Below, piece by piece: positions 1-9,948 of a DNA stretch of 64,000 nt; the first letter of the stretch is position 1; each line of letters begins with the position of its first letter. The stretch covers positions 310,001-374,000 of the forward strand of contig NZ_QVMG01000001.1 of NCBI RefSeq assembly GCF_010500925.1. Direction: 5' to 3'. A program made the position numbers and the translations under genes. A model generated the notes under the pieces. The model made no database searches and was not told the DNA's origin. It saw only the letters and a program-made list of their open reading frames with translations. The stretch is from Parabacteroides sp. 52. GTDB taxonomy: Bacteria > Bacteroidota > Bacteroidia > Bacteroidales > Tannerellaceae.

Positions 1-1
1 G

Positions 2-2095
2 GCTGGCGACGTACTGGTCTTTCCCCAACTGATCGGAAAGATCGATACTATACTGGATAAATACGGACGGGTAAAAGACAATGCTTCTACCGAACTGGCG
101 CATATCCGGAAGGAGATGTCGGTGACGATGAACAGTATCTCCCGTAGCCTGCAGTCTATTCTACGTACGGCACAAACGGAAGGGCTGGTCGATAAGGATG
201 TGACTCCTACCATGCGCGACGGACGCTTGATGATTCCGGTTGCACCGGCGTATAAGAGAAAGATCAAAGGCATTGTGCATGATGAATCTGCCAGCGGGAA
301 AACGGTCTTTATCGAACCGGAGGTTGTTGTCGAAGCCAATAACCGCATCCGTGAACTGGAAGGAGAAGAGAAGCGGGAAATCATCCGGATACTGACTGTA
401 TTTACGGACACGGTGCGCCCACTCGTGCCGGACATTCTGCATTCCTACCTCTTTATGGGAGAAATAGACTTTATCCGCGCCAAAGCATTGTTTGCCGAAC
501 AAATCCAAGGCATCAAACCGGCGATGGAAAACAAACAGGAAGTAGACTGGTCACGGGCTGTGCATCCCCTACTCTTTCTATCTCATCAAAAACAAGGCAA
601 ACAAGTTGTTCCTTTAGATATTGTATTACATAAGGAAAAACGTCTATTGATAATCTCCGGACCAAATGCCGGAGGAAAATCGGTTTGCCTCAAAACCGTA
701 GGACTTCTGCAATATATGCTGCAATGCGGGTTATTGGTTCCTATGTATGAAAGTTCCCACACGGGTATTTTTTCTCATATATTTATCGACATCGGTGACG
801 AACAAAGCATTGAAAACGACCTGAGTACCTATAGCTCCCACCTGACAAATATGAAATTCTTTGTGAAGAATGCGAATGAAAAGACACTCTTACTCATAGA
901 TGAATTTGGGAGCGGCACAGAGCCGCAGATCGGAGGAGCCATAGCCGAAGCTTTATTGGATCGTTTCAACCGTAAACAAAGCTTTGGTATCATCACGACC
1001 CATTATCAGAACCTGAAACATTTTGCCGAAGAACAGGAAGGGGTAGTTAATGGAGCCATGTTATACGACAGGCATCAGATGCAACCTCTTTTTAAACTAT
1101 CGATCGGGAACCCTGGAAGTTCCTTTGCCATCGAAATAGCCCGGAAGATCGGTTTGCCGGAGGATGTGATTGCCGATGCCTCTACGAAAGTCGGATCCGA
1201 TTATATCGATATGGATAAATACCTGCAGGATATCGTCCGCGACAAACGGTATTGGGAAAGCAAACGACAAAACATTCGTCAACAGGAAAAGAAACTGGAA
1301 GAGATCACCCGCCGGTATGCTGAAGACCTGGAGGCGGTAAACAAACAACGCAAAGAGATTATGCGCGAAGCCAAAGCAGAGGCTCAACGCATTTTGTCGG
1401 ATGCCAATGCCAAAATAGAAAATACGATCCGGGAGATAAAAGAAGCCCAGGCGGAAAAGGAACAAACCAAATTCGCCCGAAAAGCACTGGATGCATTTAA
1501 AACATCCATCCATGAAGCAGAAGAAAGCGATGAAAAGATCGCCCGGAAAATGGAAAAGATCCAAGAACGGAACGAACGTAAAAAGCAAAAGAACAAAACG
1601 AGCGCTCCACCTGTTTTTAACAAAGAGGTGATCGAAGTGGGTGATAATGTGCGTTTGAAAGGACAGACCTCTGCCGGTACGGTTATGGAAGTACAAGGCA
1701 AACAAGTGGTTGTCGCCTTCGGTATGATAAAAAGTACCGTCAAACGGGAACAGTTGGAAAAGGTGAGCAAAGGACAGCTTAAGAAAGAGATGCAGAAAAG
1801 TACATTCGTCAGTACCCAGACTGCAGACACCATGCATGAAAAGAAATTGCATTTCAAGCAGGAGATAGATGTCAGAGGTATGAGAGGAGATGAAGCTTTA
1901 CAAGCGGTTACCTATTTCATTGATGATGCGATCCAGGTGGGCATTGGCAAAGTACGCATATTGCATGGCACAGGCACGGGTATACTTCGTCAACTGATAC
2001 GTGACTACCTGCGCTCTATCCCCGGAGTGGCGCAATACAAAGACGAACATGTGCAGTTCGGAGGGGCAGGTATTACTGTCGTAGAATTTGATTAA
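2..2095 (+). CDS. mutS2: MutS2-family DNA-binding ATPase with C-terminal Smr domain (5' end missing)
   Basis: The reading frame is open from base 2, so the gene enters from outside the window and the visible first ATG at 116 is internal. The ATPase core has a Walker A motif GPNAGGKS (about 658-681) and a Walker B segment LLLIDEFGSGTEP (about 890-930). A long charged coiled region follows, and the C-terminus is an Smr endonuclease-type domain starting at DVRGMRG and containing LHGTGTG. MutS2 proteins act on branched DNA or on collided ribosomes and lack the mismatch-recognition domain of MutS. The N-terminal part cannot be judged. corA follows after 12 bases on the same strand, so the two may be cotranscribed. 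The family call is firm; the cellular role here is not shown. Confidence 0.96.
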   Translation, partial: AGDVLVFPQLIGKIDTILDKYGRVKDNASTELAHIRKEMSVTMNSISRSLQSILRTAQTEGLVDKDVTPTMRDGRLMIPVAPAYKRKIKGIVHDESASGKTVFIEPEVVVEANNRIRELEGEEKREIIRILTVFTDTVRPLVPDILHSYLFMGEIDFIRAKALFAEQIQGIKPAMENKQEVDWSRAVHPLLFLSHQKQGKQVVPLDIVLHKEKRLLIISGPNAGGKSVCLKTVGLLQYMLQCGLLVPMYESSHTGIFSHIFIDIGDEQSIENDLSTYSSHLTNMKFFVKNANEKTLLLIDEFGSGTEPQIGGAIAEALLDRFNRKQSFGIITTHYQNLKHFAEEQEGVVNGAMLYDRHQMQPLFKLSIGNPGSSFAIEIARKIGLPEDVIADASTKVGSDYIDMDKYLQDIVRDKRYWESKRQNIRQQEKKLEEITRRYAEDLEAVNKQRKEIMREAKAEAQRILSDANAKIENTIREIKEAQAEKEQTKFARKALDAFKTSIHEAEESDEKIARKMEKIQERNERKKQKNKTSAPPVFNKEVIEVGDNVRLKGQTSAGTVMEVQGKQVVVAFGMIKSTVKREQLEKVSKGQLKKEMQKSTFVSTQTADTMHEKKLHFKQEIDVRGMRGDEALQAVTYFIDDAIQVGIGKVRILHGTGTGILRQLIRDYLRSIPGVAQYKDEHVQFGGAGITVVEFD

Positions 2096-2107
2096 TAAGT
2101 TGAGATC

Positions 2108-3181
2108 ATGAGTCGTAAAACAAACCAACGCAAAAGAAGGCATATTTCCAACCGGCATTTATCCGATACCTATTATTACGTTGGAGAACATGAAACGGCT
2201 ACCGGTATCCGGCTTATTCAATACAACGAGCAGAAAGTTCAAAGCCGGGAGGTGAAAACAACTGAATCATTCAATCAAATAGTAGACAATAACCACATGA
2301 ACTGGCTTCAGGTAAGCGGCTTAACTGATGCCGATGCCATTACACGTATCGTGAAAGATTTCGGAATGCACAACCTGGATGCCAAAGATATCCTGACACC
2401 TCAACATGTGGTGAAGGTGGAAGAATACAATGACCGCCTCCTGATCATACTCAATGCCAGCTATTACGATGCGAATCTGGAAATACATTCGGAGCATATC
2501 AGTATACTCGTAACCGGAAACACGGTCATTTCTTTTACGGAAAGCAACAACCCTGTTTTCGAGTCCACTGAAAAAGCATTGGCATCCAACCTATTAAACA
2601 TCCGTACCAAAGGAAGTGGTCTCTTATTGGCCTTTCTCCTGAATGCGATCATGGCGAATTTGGCTGAAACCGTATCCAAGGTGGAAGAGTTGTTGGAAGA
2701 TATTGAAGAAACGCTGCTTGACATCAACAATGACCAGAAGAATATGGGGACTATGATTCAGCTACGCCGGCGTGATTATATGATTATACGCAAGAACAGT
2801 CTACCGCTAAAAGAACAATTTCCGAAAATATTACGTACACAAAGCGGCTTCATAACACCGGATCTTATTCCTATTTATACCGATATATCCGATCAACTTC
2901 AGTATGTGGTACAAACGACCGAAAGTTGCCGGGAGATTATCTCTGCCCTGGTCGACCTGTACATATCCAACAACGACCTTCGTATGAATGCCATTATGAA
3001 ACGCCTGACAATTGTATCTACGCTATTCATCCCCCTCACTTTCCTGGCCGGATTGTGGGGAATGAACTTTACCTCTATGCCTGAATTGAATTGGTCTTAT
3101 GGATATCTCTTCGCCTGGTCTGTTATGATCGTTGTTGGTTTGGGGACCTGGTTGTATATGAAAAAGAAAGACTGGTTTTAA
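2108..3181 (+). CDS. corA: CorA-family magnesium/cobalt transporter
   Basis: This 357-residue protein has the CorA layout: a long soluble N-terminal alpha/beta domain and extended helices, then two C-terminal membrane helices. The signature GMN selectivity motif is at residues 318-320 (GLWGMNF), between TM1 and TM2, and the protein ends in a short basic tail (MKKKDWF). CorA forms a pentameric inner-membrane channel for Mg2+, and in some members Co2+ or Ni2+. Length is normal for the family. It starts 12 bases after the mutS2 stop, which suggests readthrough from that gene, and it ends 54 bases before a convergent AraC gene. The substrate ion cannot be fixed from sequence. Confidence 0.95.
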   Translation: MSRKTNQRKRRHISNRHLSDTYYYVGEHETATGIRLIQYNEQKVQSREVKTTESFNQIVDNNHMNWLQVSGLTDADAITRIVKDFGMHNLDAKDILTPQHVVKVEEYNDRLLIILNASYYDANLEIHSEHISILVTGNTVISFTESNNPVFESTEKALASNLLNIRTKGSGLLLAFLLNAIMANLAETVSKVEELLEDIEETLLDINNDQKNMGTMIQLRRRDYMIIRKNSLPLKEQFPKILRTQSGFITPDLIPIYTDISDQLQYVVQTTESCREIISALVDLYISNNDLRMNAIMKRLTIVSTLFIPLTFLAGLWGMNFTSMPELNWSYGYLFAWSVMIVVGLGTWLYMKKKDWF

Positions 3182-3235
3182 GCGGACATACTATTCCCTC
3201 TGGATGCTTCCCGATAACGTCGGAACTACCTGTCC

Positions 3236-4087
3236 TCAGGTTGCTCGGTTCATCTTTCGTATCTTTCCGGGAGGAAATCCAAAATGCTTCTTGCAATAAT
3301 CATTAAATTGCGGAAGAGAAGGGAATCCTTGTTCTTCTGCTATAAGTTTGATCGGTTTATCTGTTGCATTAAGCTCATGGTAAAGTTGTTGATTTTTCTT
3401 TTGCTTCATCCATTGATAGGCAGATAGTCCAAATACTTGTTTAAACTTCTTCTCAAATCCGGAAGTACTGTAGGATGCCAAAGCGGCAAACTCGTTCACC
3501 GTCTTTACACTTTTGTAATTTTTAAATACAAACTCCGAGAAAGAAGCGTCCATACTGATCAGAGGATGACAAAAGGCTGCTAATAATTCTTTGGAATAAT
3601 AGGTGCGGAAAAGGAAAAATAATTCTTTGGTTTTTAATTCTAAGTAATGTACACAACGAAGACCGTTATCCAGATTTTCCATGAAAAAGGAGAGATACAA
3701 CTCCATTTCTTCATTAATATCCAATAGATCTTCATCCACATCGTATTCAATTTTTTCTTTCTGTAGATTTTCTATGGAAAAATGATCACAAAAACGAAAG
3801 GAATCCTGGATGCGGTATACCAAGCAAGTAACACCTTCTTCTGTATACGCATTAAAATGACAACCTGGAGGGAGTAAGAATATCTTTTTGGTTGGAATAT
3901 GTCGATCCGTAAAGCGGTCGTATGTAAGGTGTAAACTTCCTTCTAATATAAAAATAATATCACATTCATTCAGTACCCCTTCCCATTGGTGGCCTTTTGG
4001 ATAAACCACACAATTAACCCTGGAACTTTCACCTATACTATAATTAAAACAAGATAGATGTTCACTAGCGTACAACAAACTTCCCAT
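3236..4087 (-). CDS. AraC-family transcriptional regulator
   Basis: The 283-residue protein has a C-terminal two-helix-turn-helix AraC domain (about residues 180-283), recognisable from STSGFEKKFKQVFGLSAYQW and a second helix-turn-helix ending in QFNDYCKKHFGFPPG. The N-terminal half looks like a cupin-type sensor domain (DIIFILEGSLHL, followed by LLPPGCHF). It converges on corA and is divergent from nadE across about 420 bases, so nadE is a possible but unproven target. No effector is suggested by its neighbours. The reading frame is clean and the start at 4087 gives a normal family length. Confidence 0.9.
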   Translation of the reverse strand: MGSLLYASEHLSCFNYSIGESSRVNCVVYPKGHQWEGVLNECDIIFILEGSLHLTYDRFTDRHIPTKKIFLLPPGCHFNAYTEEGVTCLVYRIQDSFRFCDHFSIENLQKEKIEYDVDEDLLDINEEMELYLSFFMENLDNGLRCVHYLELKTKELFFLFRTYYSKELLAAFCHPLISMDASFSEFVFKNYKSVKTVNEFAALASYSTSGFEKKFKQVFGLSAYQWMKQKKNQQLYHELNATDKPIKLIAEEQGFPSLPQFNDYCKKHFGFPPGKIRKMNRAT

Positions 4088-4475
4088 AAAAACTTACTTT
4101 CTTTTTGTATTATCAAACCTACGGCACTTCTTTTGTTACAGATCATCACACACGAAGATCACAGACGGTTAAAAAAGCGCTTTTCTTTTCATTACAAATC
4201 ACTTACCCCCAAAAGAGCTAACAGATTAAGCATTATTATTTTCATGATATAATAAACAATCACACCTACCTATTGCTTAACACTTTCGTTTCTTTAGATT
4301 AGCTTCCCATAGCCAACTTCTTACTTCTTATGGTTTAAGCATTTGCAAATATACGCAACTATTTTAAGTATTCTATTACTATTTCACTATTTTATTTCTA
4401 ATTTTATATATATTCCTTTTTCATATTCTCATTTTCTATTCATTGACAGGAATCAATCTATTAATAAAAAATATC

Positions 4476-4483
4476 TATCTTTG
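4476..4483 (+). promoter_or_regulatory. Putative nadE promoter -7 box in an AT-rich 419-base gap
   Basis: TATCTTTG matches the Bacteroidetes -7 consensus TAnnTTTG and lies 24 bases before the nadE ATG. No TTTG is visible 19-21 bases upstream, so only the -7 half is supported. The rest of the gap 4088-4475 is AT-rich and shows no gene, hairpin or repeat. Confidence 0.5.
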
Positions 4484-4506
4484 AAACCCAATACATAGTA
4501 TAAAGT

Positions 4507-6435
4507 ATGAAATACGGATTTATTAAAGTCGCTGCTGCTACACCTTTAGTACGTGTGGCAGATTGTAGTTATAATATTCAACAAATCGAAAAACTTATGC
4601 GTCAGGCCTCTCAAAAAGGGGTAGAAGTAATCGCATTTCCCGAATTATCGGTAACAGCCTACACCTGCATGGATCTATTTATGCAACAGAGCTTATTGCA
4701 GGAAGCGGAAAAAGCCGTACTCAACTTAATTGAACAAACCAAAGACCTGGATATACTGACTTTTGTCGGGATGCCTTTGGCGACAGAGAATCGCCTGATC
4801 AATGCCGCCATCGGATTTCAGAAAGGAAAAATACGGGGAGTTGTTGCCAAGACCTATGTACCAAATTATAAAGAATTTCAGGAACAACGTTGGTTTACCT
4901 CTTCACTCGAACTACGGAATGACAAGGTCCGGATAGGTGAAACGGACTACCCATTAAATAGTTCCTTGCTTTTCTCTGCAGGCAAAGTGCATATTGGAGT
5001 GGAGATATGTGAAGACCTCTGGATGCCTGTTCCTCCCAGTTCTCTGTTAGCTATGCTAGGAGCTAATATTATTGTCAATCTATCCGCCAGCAATGAATTG
5101 ACAGGCAAACATGCATATCGGAGACAATTAGTTTGTCAACAATCCGCACGTTGTATCGCCGGTTATGTATATGCAGCTTCCGGCTTTGGAGAATCCACTA
5201 CCGATTTGGTTTTTGCCGGCAGCTCACTTATTGCGGAAAACGGAACGATAATACAGGAAGCCGAACGCTTCTCCACAGAGGAACAACTTATCATTAGTGA
5301 AATAGATATTGATAACCTGCAACACGACAGGGAGGTAAACAGTAGTTTCATGAAAGGCGGTTTCCTGCTTCCGGAAAAAACAAGGCAAGTCGCTTTTGAA
5401 TCAACAGAAAGTTCTTCCGGGTTTATACTGACACGCCCGGTCAACCGCCATCCCTTCCTTCCTTCCGGTGATGCATTAAACAACCGCTGTGAAGAGATCT
5501 TCCAGATACAGGTGGCAGGCCTTGCCCAACGTCTGACGCATACAAAAATACAGAAAGCCGTAATCGGTATATCCGGAGGATTGGATTCCACACTGGCATT
5601 GTTAGTGACAGTCATGACCTTTGACCTATTAAAGATTCCACGTAAACTGATAATCGGGATCACTATGCCGGGATTTGGCACGACAAACCGGACATACACC
5701 AACGCAGTCGATCTGATTCATTCCCTGGGGGTAAGCTTCCGGGAGATTTCCATTAAAGAAGCCTGCATACAACACTTTAAGGATATCGATCATGATATAA
5801 ACAAACATGACATCACCTATGAAAACAGCCAGGCTCGTGAACGAACGCAACTTCTTATGGATATTGCCAATCAGGAAAACGCCCTGGTTATCGGAACCGG
5901 TGATATCTCTGAACTGGCATTGGGATGGGCGACTTACAACGGTGACCATATGTCGATGTATGGGGTAAACAGCAGCATTCCCAAAACATTGGTAAAATAC
6001 CTGGTGGGGTGGATTGCCCAATACAAAGTGGACGAGACATCCCACAAAACGTTGCAGGATATCATAGAGACTCCGATCAGTCCGGAACTTATCCCGGCAG
6101 ATGAAAACGGTGATATAAAACAAAAAACAGAAGACCTGGTGGGACCTTACGAACTACATGACTTTTTTCTCTATCATTTTATGCGCTTCGGTTCTTCCCC
6201 TTCTAAAATTTATTACCTGGCACAGCTCGCCTTTCAAGGAATATACGAGAAAGAAGTGATCCTTACCTGGCTGCATACATTTTTCCGCCGTTTCTTCCAA
6301 CAACAATTCAAAAGAAACTGCCTGCCGGATGGTCCGAAAGTAGGAAGCATCAGCCTCTCTCCCCGGGGGGATTGGCGCATGCCCAGTGATGCGACTGCTA
6401 CACTTTGGTTAAAAGAGATAGAAAAGTTATCTTAA
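4507..6435 (+). CDS. nadE: Glutamine-dependent NAD+ synthetase
   Basis: The 642-residue enzyme joins two domains. The N-terminal carbon-nitrogen hydrolase (glutaminase) domain carries the Glu-Lys-Cys triad in FPELSVTAYTC, KTYVPNYKEF and VEICEDLW (Cys168). The C-terminal NAD synthetase domain has the ATP-pyrophosphatase loop SGGLDS at residues 356-361. It amidates nicotinic acid adenine dinucleotide to NAD+ with ammonia channelled from glutamine, the last step of NAD synthesis. The length fits the long, glutamine-using form. It stands alone, and a convergent permease gene begins only eight bases past its stop. Confidence 0.97.
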   Translation: MKYGFIKVAAATPLVRVADCSYNIQQIEKLMRQASQKGVEVIAFPELSVTAYTCMDLFMQQSLLQEAEKAVLNLIEQTKDLDILTFVGMPLATENRLINAAIGFQKGKIRGVVAKTYVPNYKEFQEQRWFTSSLELRNDKVRIGETDYPLNSSLLFSAGKVHIGVEICEDLWMPVPPSSLLAMLGANIIVNLSASNELTGKHAYRRQLVCQQSARCIAGYVYAASGFGESTTDLVFAGSSLIAENGTIIQEAERFSTEEQLIISEIDIDNLQHDREVNSSFMKGGFLLPEKTRQVAFESTESSSGFILTRPVNRHPFLPSGDALNNRCEEIFQIQVAGLAQRLTHTKIQKAVIGISGGLDSTLALLVTVMTFDLLKIPRKLIIGITMPGFGTTNRTYTNAVDLIHSLGVSFREISIKEACIQHFKDIDHDINKHDITYENSQARERTQLLMDIANQENALVIGTGDISELALGWATYNGDHMSMYGVNSSIPKTLVKYLVGWIAQYKVDETSHKTLQDIIETPISPELIPADENGDIKQKTEDLVGPYELHDFFLYHFMRFGSSPSKIYYLAQLAFQGIYEKEVILTWLHTFFRRFFQQQFKRNCLPDGPKVGSISLSPRGDWRMPSDATATLWLKEIEKLS

Positions 6436-6443
6436 ATTAAAAT

Positions 6444-7700
6444 CTATACGGTTTTTCGTCCCTCACGCGCCCACTTCAGGGAGTGGTATTTCTTTTCTAT
6501 GATACGTCGGTTGCGTATAAGCTGGTAGCGGTAAACCAGACAAGCTGTGATAAAGTATACTCCTGCCTGTATCCATAATGTCCGATACGCATGAGCAACC
6601 TCGTGCAGAGTTGCTCCAGAGGTATTTATCCGGATAAACCCTTGTATACCTGGCGTAGAAGGAATCAAATAAGCAAAGGCATTCCAGAAAGGAGGAATAG
6701 CCTCCTTGGGCCAGGACACCCCTGAGAGAAACAAAAACACAACGGAGGTAAAAACAAATACCAACATAGGCGATTCACGCGAGGTCATGAAACCGGACAA
6801 AGTCATGGAAAAGAAAATACAAGCAAACAAATAAGGCAAGACAAACAAAACCACTGTAGTGGGAAAACCCACCTGCGGCAAAGTGAAAAGACGGGGTACA
6901 ACAGCCAAGGCCCAAAAACAAACAGGCACATACAATACGATATAAGCCAACGCCTTTCCCAAAACCACACGCAAGGTACCTTCATAATGTCTATCCATCG
7001 GCACCAGGCTTCGGAAACGATTTCTCTCCCGGGTGGTTCCTCCTAACATACCAATCCCCAGAACCAAGGTCTGCTGTATGACTAATACCAAGATAGCCGG
7101 TAAAAGAAAGCTGGCGAAGCCATTCTGCGTATTAAACAGAGTTACAGACTCATACGGAATAGGGTTTACAGTAATCTGCTGCAACTGCTCTGTCGACGCC
7201 GGACGGTTACACGCATTCCATTCTTTTCCCAGGTTCAGCGATACCTCCGTTGCCGACAAAAGAAAAGCTTTATAAAATAAAAGCGAACTCATATCACTAT
7301 ACAAAGAGACCGTTGCCTGGCGACCTTCATGCATATCTTTGCTGAAGTCTGAGGGGAAAAGTAAAATGCCATACGCTTCTTTCTTATCCACCATTTGTTT
7401 GGCCACCTCCATATCAGCAACCACCCCTACCACCTGCACATCCGCTGTAGCATTCACACGACGGATAAACTCACGGCTCAGGTACGTATCACATGGATCA
7501 ACAACAACCATTTTGGCTTTGTGTACAACCTCTTTATTGTAGATAACGGTATATAAAACAGGATAAACCAGCGGTACGAGGAAAAAGAAAATCATGACCC
7601 CATTATCCTTGAATACATTCTTCAACTCTTCCTTCCAGACATGAAATGTATCCAGAATACCCTCTTTTATGATATAATGTAGACGATGTTCTCTTTTCAT
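6444..7700 (-). CDS. ABC-2-type permease subunit (second of two)
   Basis: This 418-residue inner-membrane protein has the ABC-2 exporter layout: one N-terminal helix (MIFFFLVPLVYPVLYTVIY), a long extracytoplasmic domain of about 150 residues, then five C-terminal helices including LVPMDRHYEGTLRVVLGKAL. It is the last gene of a minus-strand cluster (TolC, HlyD, permease, permease) and starts 11 bases after the first permease. The pair resembles YhhJ/YbhS/YbhR-type permeases, which move drugs or other small molecules through a TolC-linked tripartite pump. No ATP-binding subunit is encoded in or beside the cluster. The substrate is unknown. Confidence 0.88.
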   Translation of the reverse strand: MKREHRLHYIIKEGILDTFHVWKEELKNVFKDNGVMIFFFLVPLVYPVLYTVIYNKEVVHKAKMVVVDPCDTYLSREFIRRVNATADVQVVGVVADMEVAKQMVDKKEAYGILLFPSDFSKDMHEGRQATVSLYSDMSSLLFYKAFLLSATEVSLNLGKEWNACNRPASTEQLQQITVNPIPYESVTLFNTQNGFASFLLPAILVLVIQQTLVLGIGMLGGTTRERNRFRSLVPMDRHYEGTLRVVLGKALAYIVLYVPVCFWALAVVPRLFTLPQVGFPTTVVLFVLPYLFACIFFSMTLSGFMTSRESPMLVFVFTSVVFLFLSGVSWPKEAIPPFWNAFAYLIPSTPGIQGFIRINTSGATLHEVAHAYRTLWIQAGVYFITACLVYRYQLIRNRRIIEKKYHSLKWAREGRKTV

Positions 7701-7711
7701 TTTCTCTGTTT

Positions 7712-8890
7712 TTAAGGCATATACCTGAATGACAACAATGCCTTTTGCAGGTTCTTACCAATGAATAAGGGGAGGATAAGGAAACCCAATAACCAGACAT
7801 ATTCCGACCAGGAATAAATCAAGTCACGCCCGTTCAATGCCTGATCCACATAGATCAGAAAATAATGGCGCAGGGGAAAAAGAGTTGCTAAAGCCTGTAT
7901 AGGTGGATACATATCCAATACCGGATACGACAAACCGACAAAGGAGAAAGCCAACATACCAAACAAGCTGGCAAAACTTAAACCTAAACGAAGAGTCGGC
8001 AATACACCTATCATAAAAACCCCCATCGCCTGGGAAGCTATCACCAACAAGAACAAAGCAACCAACATTGGGAGCCATCCGTTATGCAACGGGAATGAAT
8101 TGAATCCATACAAGATGGCCGCTATCAAAAAACCAACCATCGTAAAAATAATCGTATGAGGCAAAAGCTTTCCTATCAATGCAACAAGCAGTGAATGCTC
8201 TCCGCTCTGCAACCATTTACGAGAGGTCGCATATTTTATTTCCGTTCCTATACTAAACACCGTTATCAGGAAGATCAACAATTGCAAAACACCTAATGGC
8301 ATAATATTATTCAGATAAATCGAATAATTCAACCAAGGGTTTCCTATCGCGTGCGTATCGACAACGATCGGTTGCAATTGCCCCATGATCTGTTCTTTTG
8401 TATATCCCTTGGCTGTACCCGTCTGTAATCCGACCGCAGCACCAGCCAATACAGACATTGTTTTCATATCCCGAAACAACAAAGAAGCGGCTATCAGATA
8501 AGAAGCATTGGTATAAAAAGACAATTGAGGTTGTTTTCCGGTAGAAGCTTCCACCGAAAAACCCGAAGGGATATAAAATATACCATATACATTCCCTTTC
8601 TGAACCTCCTGCCGAGCTTCCGTAAAAGAGGTTGTTTGAAAGGCTACGGCTGTCTGTTCAAAGGCATCCAACTGGCGGATCAGGTTGCGGGAGGTTGCTG
8701 TATTATCCAAATCGACTACCGCCACAGGCATATTCGTAGGTAAGCCCTCTTGCATCAACGTAAGAAAGAAGACAACACTAAAAACCGGAGCTATCAACAT
8801 ACAGAAGAAATAAAGCGGATGGGAAACCAATCGCTTCATCTCACGTTTGACAACTACGCGGATATTCTTTATGCCCTGCCTAATTGTCAT
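7712..8890 (-). CDS. ABC-2-type permease subunit (first of two)
   Basis: The 392-residue protein has the same plan as the next gene: an N-terminal helix (FFCMLIAPVFSVVFFLTLM), a periplasmic domain of about 150 residues, and a cluster of C-terminal helices. The two are related in layout but clearly diverged, and could form a heterodimeric channel. Its ATG overlaps the HlyD stop by four bases (ATGA), a sign of translational coupling. Family membership is clear. Like its partner it lacks any nucleotide-binding domain and has no ABC ATPase neighbour. Confidence 0.88.
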   Translation of the reverse strand: MTIRQGIKNIRVVVKREMKRLVSHPLYFFCMLIAPVFSVVFFLTLMQEGLPTNMPVAVVDLDNTATSRNLIRQLDAFEQTAVAFQTTSFTEARQEVQKGNVYGIFYIPSGFSVEASTGKQPQLSFYTNASYLIAASLLFRDMKTMSVLAGAAVGLQTGTAKGYTKEQIMGQLQPIVVDTHAIGNPWLNYSIYLNNIMPLGVLQLLIFLITVFSIGTEIKYATSRKWLQSGEHSLLVALIGKLLPHTIIFTMVGFLIAAILYGFNSFPLHNGWLPMLVALFLLVIASQAMGVFMIGVLPTLRLGLSFASLFGMLAFSFVGLSYPVLDMYPPIQALATLFPLRHYFLIYVDQALNGRDLIYSWSEYVWLLGFLILPLFIGKNLQKALLSFRYMP

Positions 8891-9930
8891 AAGATTTCTG
8901 TTCCTTTTTTCTTCATGATAACAGACATACCGGGGCGTAGTCCTTCGATCCGGTCACAAGGACGTGCACGTACTTCAAAAGTCTTTGAGTCATATTGTCC
9001 GGTTGTTTTCGTTGCTTTCCATGCAGCATACGACCCCATATCTTTCATATAATAGACTTTTAATTTTATGGCTTTATCTCCCAATGCCGGAATAAAAGCA
9101 TTCAGTTCCGATCCGATTCGGATATTCTTCAATAATTCTTCTTGCACACTGAAAGTGACCCACATATCATTCAGATCAACCACATTCATTATAGGTGCCC
9201 CCGTACCTACCAACTCCCCTATTTGCGGGAAACGTTCGGTAATCTCCCCGTTAATGGGTGAAAATAAAGTACCCTCATCTATATAAGACTCAACCTCTGC
9301 TACAGCACCACCTGCTTGTTGAACCAAAGCGGCAGCTGCCATTTTATCTTCCTGGCGAGCCCCTTCCCGAGCCATATCATACTGAGAACGGGCAGCTTTT
9401 TCAGTAGCCACCATCGCATGATAATTAGCCTCTGCCTCATCTCGTTTCTGTGCAGACATAACCCCTTTATTATATAGGTTTTGTACCCGTTCATAGGACT
9501 TCTGGGCAATATCCAAGCCGGCAACCGCTTTCTGCCACAATTCATAAACACCCGTTATCTCTTGGGCACGGGCTCCTTTGATTGCTTTCATTCGTTGTGC
9601 TTCCGCGGCTGAACGGGCTGCTTCCGCCTGTTGCAGTTTGGCTCTCACATCCGGTGTACTGAGAAATACCAAGGTGTCGCCAGCCTTCACCTTATCTCCT
9701 TCTTTTGCATAATAAGTATCCACCCGCCCGGGGACCTTGCTGGATATACGTACTTGAGTCGCTTCCGCCTGCCCCATAAGGAAATCATCCGGAGGTGTCA
9801 ACAAAAAGAATCCGGCCAATGCCACCCCTCCTATCACCACCAATACCGTGATAAAAGCAAGCATCATATTGCTGATTGTAAATTTCTTTTTTTCGTCCAT
9901 ATCTGTATTCTTATTTATTCTTCTCCTCAT
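8887..9930 (-). CDS. HlyD/EmrA-type membrane fusion (periplasmic adaptor) protein
   Basis: The 347-residue protein has one N-terminal membrane helix (about residues 22-45), a split biotinyl-lipoyl domain (SSKVPGRVDTYYAKEGDKVK and later LFSPINGEITERFPQIGELV), an alpha-helical hairpin between the halves, and a beta-barrel C-terminal part. Such adaptors bridge the inner-membrane permeases to a TolC channel. It lies between the tolC-like gene (18 bases upstream) and the first permease (four-base overlap). A second in-frame ATG at 9900 (MDEKKKF) would also give a good protein; the first start is kept here only because it is the longest. Confidence 0.92.
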   Translation of the reverse strand: MRRRINKNTDMDEKKKFTISNMMLAFITVLVVIGGVALAGFFLLTPPDDFLMGQAEATQVRISSKVPGRVDTYYAKEGDKVKAGDTLVFLSTPDVRAKLQQAEAARSAAEAQRMKAIKGARAQEITGVYELWQKAVAGLDIAQKSYERVQNLYNKGVMSAQKRDEAEANYHAMVATEKAARSQYDMAREGARQEDKMAAAALVQQAGGAVAEVESYIDEGTLFSPINGEITERFPQIGELVGTGAPIMNVVDLNDMWVTFSVQEELLKNIRIGSELNAFIPALGDKAIKLKVYYMKDMGSYAAWKATKTTGQYDSKTFEVRARPCDRIEGLRPGMSVIMKKKGTEIL

Positions 9931-9948
9931 TTTTCATTTTTTCCCTCT

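Noticed and set aside
1097..1857. Two long minus-strand open frames opposite mutS2 (251 and 157 residues)
   Set aside because: They lie entirely inside the coiled-coil coding region of mutS2, are rich in Phe, Leu and Cys as expected from the complement of Lys/Glu codons, and show no domain.
4058..4252. 64-residue plus-strand open frame overlapping the AraC gene start
   Set aside because: No promoter, no recognisable protein features, and an AT-rich intergenic composition.
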